DNA of 64,000 nt from Cristatella mucedo (taxonomy: Eukaryota > Bryozoa > Phylactolaemata > Cristatellidae): assembly GCA_009760855.2 (NCBI GenBank), contig WPIO01000006.1:4262501-4326500 (forward strand), given 5' to 3'. The position numbers and the translations under genes are program-made. The notes beneath the pieces were generated by a model. It had not been told where the DNA came from and did not search any database. It saw only the letters and a program-made list of their open reading frames with translations. Of the stretch, positions 46,701 to 51,511 are shown in pieces; position 1 is the first letter of the stretch, and each line of letters opens with the position of its first letter.

Positions 46701-48335
46701 GTTCTTACGCTGACCCACAAGGCCCGCCACGGCTTGGCTCCTTCGTACCTAGCTGAACTGCTGCATCAGTTTCAGCCTGTTCGCGCCCTCAGGTCCTGTG
46801 TGGACAATAAATTAGCTGTCCCATTCCTCCGCTTAAAGACCGTTGGCGACAGAAGCTTTAGCTCTGCAGGTCCTAGACTGTGGAACTCGCTTCCACAATT
46901 CTTACGCAACGACATCTACTCTCCAACTGCCGACTATGGCACATCTTTTTCAGCGGTCCTGAACTGCTACTTCTATGCTACTCACTACCTCAACTGCTCT
47001 CCTAACTTTGCTATGCTTCCCACTTTCTCTTTGTTGCGTGAGACGAAGTCTGCTGGCTACCGAATGCGTACCGAAAGCCGCTTAGGCTGTGAGTGCGCTA
47101 TACAAAACTCTCCTGCGTAACACCCACATGGTCTTTATGACTTTGTGGAGTTACTGAAGGAGATACATTACATCATATTACATTACATTACATAGATGCG
47201 CGGCGCGCGCCTTACTAGAGGTCAAAGGTCGAAGAGGGCGCATGCAATGCATGCGTCACCCTCGCGACCGACTTCCGAGGCAGAGCGGGCGTGCTGACGT
47301 CGTAGGTACTGGACACCGTTGAGGTTACTCGGATGCTGTTCAACAAGAGTAACTTTAGCGTCAAGTGCTGTCCTGTCGCCGGAAAATTCATTAGCTGCTG
47401 CATAGCGTATCGCGGCTCGCTCGTATCGTGCGACATCCAGAAAGCAATCAACCATGTGAAGAAACGGTGCACAAATATACAGTTCGTCGACTGGTGCAAA
47501 ACTGGCTTTAAAATATCCCTGGCGAAAAGCAGACCACGAGTTCCAAGGCAGTTTCCAGCGGAATACGTAAGCTGCTCTCCACCTACGCCGCGGCATAAAC
47601 TGGACGTGTCAATGTTCTGGGCGTATGAATGTCAATATTCTAGACGCATACATGTTCTCGATTCGTGCAAGTATACACTACTCTTGTTTCCGGTTTTTAG
47701 AGCGACATGTCGGCATCTATGATATGCAATAACACAATTATGGGTCTAACTTTCGGTAGGCTGAACCGTAAGTTTGATTTGTTGATGTCTAAGCGGTCAT
47801 TTATTCATCACTACGTCTCGGAAGGAATGCCCGAAGAAGACTTTCGTAGCTTCCGGGAAGACCTGGCCGCTCTTGGTAACGGCGCAATTTGATTCGGCTG
47901 AGCTCGCGCGCGCGCCGTGCAGGTATTCTTTTAAGGATTTCATGCTTACTTTGAATCTGGTAAAAGTCCTGCTTCGATGCGTTGGCCACATCGCCGTACG
48001 ATGTGTGCAGTTGCAAGAAGTTGTTAACCGATGCCTCAGGGGGGAAAAAAAATCTCGCCTCGTCGCTCGTTTAGAACAGTGCAACGTTCATATGATCGTT
48101 AAATTTGTCATCCATCACGTTAGCCTTAGTTGAGTGTCCCTGGAAAGAAGAGTGCGTACAGAGAAGCCAACCGTTGGTCAGTTCGACGCAATTGCCCGAG
48201 ACTGCCTTCTTGGGTTCGTCATGCATACTTTCAAAAATGCCCTCGAAATACACTCGCGAAGCTCGTATCTACTTACTTCTGATTTCTTTTCAAGAAATGG
48301 ATTACCAAGAGATGGCAGAAGATACGATCGTCTAA
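27597..48335 (+). CDS. divergent alpha-tubulin gene (eight of nine exons)
   Basis: Eight exons join in frame to about 440 residues plus the missing initiator. That fits alpha-tubulin (about 450), the GTP-binding subunit that pairs with beta-tubulin in microtubules. Visible landmarks: [11 protein letters not shown] near the N-terminus, [18 protein letters not shown] at residues 141-147 (GTP phosphate loop), VEPYN, the alpha-specific catalytic Glu in [14 protein letters not shown] (about residue 253), [13 protein letters not shown] and [20 protein letters not shown]. Spacing matches canonical alpha-tubulin closely from residue 60 to 428. It differs at many normally invariant positions and has a short tail ([12 protein letters not shown]) without poly-Glu or terminal Tyr. 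All junctions have GT/AG borders and no stops, so I take it as a functional, fast-evolving paralogue and not a processed pseudogene. The start exon is probably just the ATG, as in many alpha-tubulin genes, and was not found. Confidence 0.88.
27980..29515 (-). mobile_element. L2-like LINE, 5'-truncated, in tubulin intron 2
   Basis: Antisense to the tubulin gene. It has an (AAT)n tail at 27980, the tail hairpin, and a nearly intact C-terminal region and RT up to [16 protein letters not shown] at about 29500. The RT frame (28748-29551) is open for about 250 codons, with [14 protein letters not shown] and [13 protein letters not shown] present. Very close in sequence to the copies at 20.5 and 38 kb, so relatively young. 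Confidence 0.92.
29968..30110 (+). mobile_element. SINE family A (tRNA-derived), in tubulin intron 2
   Basis: CCTTAGCTTAGGAGTAATG (box-A-like), GGGCTCGAGTCCTGC (box B), then the family body with TACTGCAAGTAAAAGTGATG and GGATCAGCTAACCTTTA at the end. More diverged than the copy at 17965. Confidence 0.7.
30871..31078 (-). mobile_element. L2-like LINE 3' end, in tubulin intron 2
   Basis: Old reverse-strand 3' untranslated fragment: GATGGCGCCCTCAGAGAACT hairpin, then TTAGGGGTGACATGCATAGT and CAGAATGCACAGCGTCAG phrases shared with the better copies. No coding part remains. Confidence 0.8.
31332..31442. repeat. (CA)n microsatellite
   Basis: About 110 bp of CA repeats with CGCA interruptions from 31395. 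His/Thr and Cys/Val frames over it are artefacts. Confidence 0.95.
31443..34510. other. tubulin intron 2, unassigned part
   Basis: Mostly unremarkable. A frame at 31481-31678 ([20 protein letters not shown], then [17 protein letters not shown]) has protein-like composition but no known family. 33380-33500 shows a short similarity to the alanine-rich gene at 12 kb (see findings). I call no gene here. Confidence 0.35.
34511..34640 (-). mobile_element. SINE family B, in tubulin intron 2
   Basis: Reverse-strand tRNA-derived SINE. At the right end is CTGGTTTGGTCTAGCGGTTA (minus strand, box A), then the box-B-like GTGGGCTCGAGCCCC. The tail hairpin GAGATTAGGTTCTCTTGGGG lies at the left, ending in A/T-rich sequence. 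It lies about 160 bp before exon 3 and is antisense to the gene. Confidence 0.85.
34798..34946 (+). CDS. alpha-tubulin exon 3
   Basis: Acceptor ACGTTTTAG. The first two bases complete the Asp codon from exon 2, giving [18 protein letters not shown], the exact counterpart of the DEVRTGTYRQLFHPE segment. It continues [34 protein letters not shown] and ends phase 0 at a GTAGCA donor. Of 49 complete codons, roughly half match ordinary alpha-tubulin. Confidence 0.88.
35372..35850 (-). mobile_element. second LINE family, 3' fragment
   Basis: Reverse-strand copy of the element at 46365-47194: [13 protein letters not shown]-type sequence, then phrases equivalent to CTCTTTGTTGCGTGAGACGA and GGTCTTTATGACTTTGTGGA in the 3' untranslated region. 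Frames are broken. A (CT)n run (35289-35313) lies just upstream. Confidence 0.8.
36491..36556. repeat. (CA/CG)n alternating purine-pyrimidine repeat
   Basis: About 65 bp of CACACG/CGCGCA alternation, a sequence type able to adopt left-handed DNA. From 36557 to 37600 I see no other feature. Confidence 0.9.
37602..37751. repeat. (GA)n microsatellite
   Basis: About 150 bp of GA repeats interrupted by GGGGGTGAAAGGGAGAGGTA in the middle. It lies in tubulin intron 3. Confidence 0.95.
37880..37990 (-). mobile_element. LINE C-terminal fragment
   Basis: On the minus strand this resembles the [12 protein letters not shown] and LQLVQNSA-type region of the L2-like elements (GAGCTTTGCACCAGATGCAG against GAGTTTTGCACCAGCTGCAA). 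It is an older fragment next to, and opposite in orientation to, the LINE that follows. Confidence 0.55.
37991..39836 (+). mobile_element. L2-like LINE, internally deleted, in tubulin intron 3
   Basis: Begins with an endonuclease piece ([35 protein letters not shown]). At about 38140 it jumps directly to the RT ([18 protein letters not shown]), so about 1 kb between GGGVAI and the RT is missing. The RT and C-terminal part form one open frame of 472 codons (38154-39572) with [14 protein letters not shown] and FYADDTQLY intact. The 3' untranslated region, hairpin (AAGTTCTCTGAGGGCGCTTT) and (ATT)n tail follow to 39836. Same strand as the tubulin gene. It lacks a full endonuclease, so it could not move on its own. 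Confidence 0.93.
40187..40339 (+). CDS. alpha-tubulin exon 4 (GTP loop)
   Basis: Acceptor CATTTTTCAG, 51 codons, phase 0 at both ends, donor GTAATT. It encodes [20 protein letters not shown] then [20 protein letters not shown]. The glycine-rich nucleotide loop GGGTGSG is intact. HSFGGGT of typical alpha-tubulin is RSYGGGT here. Confidence 0.9.
40567..40690 (+). mobile_element. possible tRNA-derived SINE, third family
   Basis: CATGGCATAGCCGTTAGCGT (box-A-like) and CTCGGGTTCGAATTCCGC (box B) have pol III spacing, and an unrelated body follows. Only one copy seen here, overlapping the start of intron 4, so family status is uncertain. 40691-42668 holds nothing else I can name. Confidence 0.45.
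42669..42839 (+). CDS. alpha-tubulin exon 5
   Basis: Acceptor TAATTGCAG, 57 codons, phase 0 at both ends, donor GTGAGA. It encodes [20 protein letters not shown] then [20 protein letters not shown] and [13 protein letters not shown]. The VEPYN, SDC, NE and RPT...NRL positions of the tubulin fold are kept. The adjacent intron shows GC-rich coding-like composition but no further exon. Confidence 0.9.
43340..43660. repeat. (GA)n / GAGAGGA-rich purine tract
   Basis: About 320 bp of GA with frequent GGA and AAGA interruptions in tubulin intron 5. Arg/Glu and Ser/Leu open frames over it are artefacts. Confidence 0.95.
43742..43873 (-). mobile_element. SINE family B, in tubulin intron 5
   Basis: Reverse-strand copy with the tail hairpin (AGCACCCTAAGAGAACTAAA) at the left and tRNA-like half at the right. 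Diverged: the box B region reads GACTCCGAGTCCATGACC on the + strand. Confidence 0.7.
43890..44067 (+). mobile_element. L2-like LINE, 3' end only
   Basis: About 180 bp: 3' untranslated phrase (CTACTACTAACCATCCGATC), GCAAATGTAATGCGCCTAGA, hairpin with GAGTTCTTTGAGGGCGCTTT and an (ATT)n tail. From 44068 to 44740 I see nothing else. Confidence 0.85.
44741..45069. repeat. 75-bp tandem repeat, about 4.3 copies
   Basis: Units start at 44745, 44820, 44895, 44970 and 45045, each with ATGCAATGCAATCTGACC or a one-base variant. Each unit holds two related halves (CTGACCAAAATCCA followed by AATCTGATCCA). Because 75 is divisible by three, frames stay open on both strands (up to 186 codons), but I think this is a satellite-type repeat inside tubulin intron 5. 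Confidence 0.93.
45070..46114. other. end of tubulin intron 5, unassigned
   Basis: No recognisable element. Slightly GC-rich around 45240-45450. The only coding signal starts at exon 6 (46115). Confidence 0.4.
46115..46267 (+). CDS. alpha-tubulin exon 6 (catalytic Glu)
   Basis: Acceptor CGCTGTTTCAG, 51 codons, phase 0, donor GTAGGT. It encodes [20 protein letters not shown] then [20 protein letters not shown]. The Glu in IAELQ sits where alpha-tubulin presents the residue that triggers GTP hydrolysis on the neighbouring beta subunit, and marks this as alpha, not beta (which has Lys there). A LINE fragment begins about 100 bp after the donor. Confidence 0.9.
46365..47194 (+). mobile_element. 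second LINE family, 3' part, in tubulin intron 6
   Basis: Encodes the C-terminal region of a non-LTR element distinct from the abundant one: [80 protein letters not shown] and [15 protein letters not shown]. The order and wording are like the L2/CR1 group. The 3' end is marked by repeated TTACA/ATTACAT units (47165-47194), unlike the ATT tails of the other family. One open frame (46380-47120) survives. Confidence 0.88.
47306..47566 (+). CDS. alpha-tubulin exon 7
   Basis: 87 codons, phase 0 at both ends, donor GTAAGC. The acceptor (GACGTCGTAG) has a weak pyrimidine tract, but the in-frame TAG just before it forces a boundary there. The resulting alignment with ordinary alpha-tubulin is gap-free: [12 protein letters not shown] (exon 6) continues [20 protein letters not shown], then [11 protein letters not shown]. 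It also contains [20 protein letters not shown], a strong tubulin signature. Confidence 0.85.
47701..47875 (+). CDS. alpha-tubulin exon 8
   Basis: Acceptor CCGGTTTTTAG; the intron before it is only 134 bp. It encodes [40 protein letters not shown] and [18 protein letters not shown], matching the C-terminal helices that bind motors. The exon ends after one base of a Glu codon at a GTAACG donor. Read through without splicing, the frame would stop after GNGAI, losing the tail. Confidence 0.88.
48295..48335 (+). CDS. alpha-tubulin exon 9 (tail, 41 nt)
   Basis: Acceptor GATTTCTTTTCAAG. Joined to the G left by exon 8, it gives [13 protein letters not shown]-stop, aligned with the EKDYEEVG start of the normal C-terminal tail. 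That the short downstream exon supplies exactly this residue series, in frame, is good evidence for the splice. TAA is at 48333-48335. The tail has four acidic residues after the junction Glu and ends in Val, so it lacks the detyrosination site. Confidence 0.8.
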
Positions 48336-49000
48336 TTGTCAACGCCAGAGACAAGTAAAGTAAATAGCTGTATTCGCTTGCAGCTTCCGTAAGTCCACAG
48401 CTGGCACACAGTGAAGGTGGGAATGTCGATCGATTGGGATCAGCTATTCGATGACGTCGAACGCTAGCAACCGAGGCAAAATTGCAGAACAGCGCCGAGA
48501 TATCTACGAAGGCATAGGAGCTTCGCCAGTCTGATAGATTTGCAACGCACCGCGCCGCCTAAATCGCCCGACGGCTTTTGTAGTCGCTTAATCACTTCAC
48601 CGTTTCAAGCTGCCAGAGTTGAAATATATACCGTTTCGCGTTGAAGTGTGCACCCAGCCGAACATAGGGTCCAGCGCGCAATTGTCCGTCAGCATGTAAT
48701 TGTCCATCGGCAAGCAGCATGTAATAGCTCCCAAGCGAGTGCCGCCGCAGCTTCTTAGGTGACACGTACGTGAATTTCCGGAAACTCAAAAGACCTGCTT
48801 AACGGCCTTATTCGGAGCCAACAGTAGATGCTTATCGGCCACGACGTCACCCTCCTCAAGCGGTCTCTCGCTCCTTTTCGCCCGCTACGGATATCCGCCG
48901 AGGTCTCTCGGAGATCTGGTGAGAGTCAGGCGCAAGCTTGGAACACCGAGGCAGACACTGCTGCAGCTGTGCTGATTTGCACAGGCATTCTGGACGGCAC
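48336..49000. other. 3' flank of the tubulin gene
   Basis: Likely 3' untranslated sequence and spacer; I found no AATAAA in the first few hundred bases. No other feature seen. Confidence 0.35.
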
Positions 49001-49131
49001 CCCGGCGTAATTCCGAGCTACGTAATAGCTACGGCCCGGCGTAATTCCGAGCTACGTAATAGCTACCGCCCGGCGTAATTCCGAGCTACGTAATAGCTAC
49101 GGCCCAGCGTAATTCCGAACTACGAAAGGCA
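49001..49131. repeat. 34-bp tandem repeat, about 3.9 copies
   Basis: Units begin at 49001, 49035, 49069 and 49103 with CCCGGCGTAATTCCGAGCTA (fourth unit with an A). Each unit contains the short inverted repeat AGCTA-CGTAA-TAGCT. Not coding as far as I can see. Confidence 0.93.
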
Positions 49132-49224
49132 CCGGTCAACAAGAGTAGTGAGCACGCCAAGCCAAATAACTCGAAACAAGAGACCTAACAAATTCCAACC
49201 TCGTCGCTCCAGGCGACAGTCTCC

Positions 49225-49405
49225 AGACTCCCAGGGGTAAGTAAGGTGCTTGCTCTGGACGACCGAGAGCATGGGTTTGAGTCCTGCAGTGGGCGTTCCT
49301 TGTTTAATACCCACTGGCAGCAGCAATAATAGCTAAACATAAACGCCGTTAAGGCTCTACTGCCGCTATATAGACGAGGCCATTGAATCAGCTAACCTTT
49401 AAGCT
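49225..49405 (+). mobile_element. SINE family A (tRNA-derived)
   Basis: GGTAAGTAAGGTGCTTGCTC (box A region), GGGTTTGAGTCCTGCAG (box B), GTTAAGGCTCTACTGCCGCT and the end GAATCAGCTAACCTTTA. About 30 bp longer than other copies because of an insertion near 49330. Confidence 0.75.
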
Positions 49406-49598
49406 TTAAAATCCAAAGCACCAGAGATATCCTTTCTTGACGCTCAAACGGCATAACGTCGAGGTTTCTAGCTATGTGGATAAAATGTGGATGCAAGTCA
49501 TTCTCGCTTGGTCAAATGTTCTAGACTTACCATTCTTAGTTGCGGGCGGCGAGCTACTTTCCGTCTACTGTCGGGGAGCTGACTAACAAATGAATCGA

Positions 49599-49740
49599 GC
49601 TGGTTTGGTCCAGCGGTTAAGGTGCTCTCGCCCCGGGGGCCAAGGTCTGGCTGAGGTTGTGGGCTCGAGCCCCACGGCATATGTGAAGCGTCCGAATAGA
49701 GATCAAGTTCTCTTAGGGCGCTATATAATTGAATTATATT
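49599..49740 (+). mobile_element. SINE family B (tRNA-derived), reference copy
   Basis: Best copy: tRNA-like 5' half with CTGGTTTGGTCCAGCGGTTA (box A) and GTGGGCTCGAGCCCCAC (box B). It then has GTGAAGCGTCCGAATAGAGA and AAGTTCTCTTAGGGCGCTAT, followed by an AT-rich end. The last ~45 bp are nearly the same as the 3' end of the L2-like LINE, suggesting that SINE B is copied by that LINE's enzyme. Confidence 0.88.
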
Positions 49741-49996
49741 TTATTTTTATATCGAATGAAAAGTTACACTCAATAGGACAAGATAAGAAGATAAGTATAT
49801 CCTCCTTTCTGTCGAGGACCATGACATTATTTTGGGACGTTAGGGCACAGACGCAGTGGACGGTTCGAACTCATTAACATCTATCCACATCTCAACGGCA
49901 TCTTGAGCTGGCGGACACTGCCCAAAAGCAGCACATCCCGAAGTATGCTCGTCGAGAAGCACTTCATTACAGCAGAAATATTAATTAAAGTAATAA

Positions 49997-50312
49997 GAAT
50001 ATATTTGTATAATATCCTAACAGAACTTAATCTCTGTTTAGGCACTTAACAGACGCTCCACAGGAAGCGCGATCAAATGATTAGTGGTAACACGCACACT
50101 GTCTAAAAGAAATTTGGTTAGAGGTAACGTGAATGTTGTCAGCATGTAAATATAATTAGTGGTAACGCGCGAACAGTGTCAGCACGAATAAGAACACAAA
50201 GGACAAATAATAGGAAACCAATAAATGCTGCAGGAAATAGGTGCGTTTTAACTTACTTTTAAATGTCAATCAGGGGATGTCTTGACGTCAATCGGAAGTG
50301 AGTTAATGTATC
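49997..50312 (-). mobile_element. L2-like LINE 3' end
   Basis: Reverse-strand copy with hairpin (ATCCTAACAGAACTTAATCT) and 3' untranslated region; only the last coding bases near 50260-50312 remain. Older than the copies in the tubulin introns. Confidence 0.75.
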
Positions 50313-50329
50313 TGCGCCTGTATTTTCAC

Positions 50330-50470
50330 AGAGATTATGTGGGTGCTTCGCAGGTGAGTTTTGTATATCGCACTTAAACCCTAAGCGGCTTTCTGTAGCC
50401 AACAGGCTTCATCTCATGAACAAAGAGAAAGTGAGAAGCATAGCTGACTCAGGAGAGCAGTATAGGTCGG
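50330..50470 (-). mobile_element. second LINE family, 3' fragment
   Basis: About 140 bp matching the 3' end of the element at 46365-47194 on the opposite strand (GTGGGTGCTTCGCAGGTGAG, CCCTAAGCGGCTTTCTG). No tail remains. Confidence 0.7.
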
Positions 50471-50517
50471 TTTAGCAAGCCCTAGCCCAATCATCAGCCG
50501 CATATATAAAAAAATAT

Positions 50518-50860
50518 ATAATTCATTTGTATAGCACAGCGGTTCTCAACCTGTGGGTCGCGACCCCTTTGATGTTCAAACGACCCTTTCACGGGGGTCG
50601 TCTAAGACCATCGGAAAACACGAATTTCCACATTTTTCGCAAAAAATTTTATGGTTGGGGGTTGCCACAACTTGAGGAACTGTATTAAAGGGTCGCGGCA
50701 TTAGGAAGGTTGAGAACCACTGGTATAGCACCTTAAGAGAATTTAATCTCTATTCAGGCTCTTCACATAGGCCAAGGGACTCAATCCCACGGCCTCGATC
50801 ATCAAATACAGTTGACCGCGATTCGAGGCGAGCACCACTACCACTGGGCCAAACCAGCGC
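50518..50860 (-). mobile_element. SINE family B, split by a hAT insertion
   Basis: Reverse-strand SINE whose tail (50518-50536) is separated from the rest (50723-50860) by the element at 50537-50722. Removing that element and one copy of the GTATAGCA duplication restores a normal tail (TTGTATAGCACCTTAAGAGA). So the SINE was there first. Confidence 0.85.
50537..50722. mobile_element. SPIN-like non-autonomous hAT transposon (MITE)
   Basis: 186 bp with terminal inverted repeats: CAGCGGTTCTCAACCTGTGG at the left and AGGTTGAGAACCACTG at the right. It is flanked by a perfect 8-bp target duplication GTATAGCA (50529-50536 and 50723-50730), diagnostic of the hAT superfamily. The ends and internal phrases (GGGTCGCGACCCC, CTAAGACCATCGGAAAACAC) match my recollection of the SPIN family, known for horizontal transfer among vertebrates and some invertebrates. 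There is no transposase here, so it would depend on one elsewhere. Confidence 0.88.
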
Positions 50861-51378
50861 GGCAAATGGTGCAATTGTGACTGCCAGCTACAGTCAGCAG
50901 AAATGCATCTAGTTCCTCCTGGACAGCCTGATCCCGGATAAGTCACCGCTTGGTTTTTAGCGAGCGAACATTTAACAGGTGAAATATAAGAGGCCGTCCA
51001 ATAACTTCGCGACGCCGATAAAGTGTCGCATTCTAGTCGGCGTGCAACATTACGAGCTTACAAGCAGTTCCAATCATACAAGCTATATGCAGGTCAAAAA
51101 TGAATTTTTCAACGGTATCTATTCGTATCATTAACAATAAATAACAAGTATGTAGACATCAGGTCAAATATAGACTGGTGAACAAAAATAAGTTTTCGAC
51201 AGGAAGAAGACGACGTTTGCATGCACCCCCCCCCAACCGTTCAGCTCTGCCAGGAAAGGCACTGATGAGCAGCATGCGGTGGTGAATTCGGTTACAAGCT
51301 CGTACAAAAAAATCAAGGCAAGGCAGGCACAAGGCACTTTGGAACGTAGAGAAGCATTAGCAACGTGAGACTGCTTCT

Positions 51379-51511
51379 TCATTTCTTCTTCGAAAAGAGT
51401 CCGCGCGATGGCTTGTCCTTGAGATCTTTGAGCTTGCTAAGCACGTCATACCTTCCGTGACGAGCCTGGCTGGCGGTAGTGGCACTGACGCCAGACGAAG
51501 CATCCAGGCCA
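51379..51511 (-). CDS. RELCH: RELCH last exon
   Basis: Starts after TTTGCTGCAG; its T completes the GGT left by the previous exon. It encodes GLDASSGVSATTASQARHGR, YDVLSKLKDLKDKPSRGLFS and KKK-stop, aligned with the short Ser-rich, basic C-terminus of mammalian RELCH (KFLNKMGQL...FQRKK). The intron before it is about 2.2 kb and contains LINE fragments. Confidence 0.85.

Noticed and set aside
47876-47892. Stop after LAALGNGAI as the true end of tubulin
   Set aside because: The donor GTAACG and the downstream exon restore the known ALE-DY tail alignment in frame.
49599-49680. Functional tRNA gene
   Set aside because: Boxes A and B are present, but the acceptor stem does not close and the same head recurs in other SINE copies with LINE-like tails.
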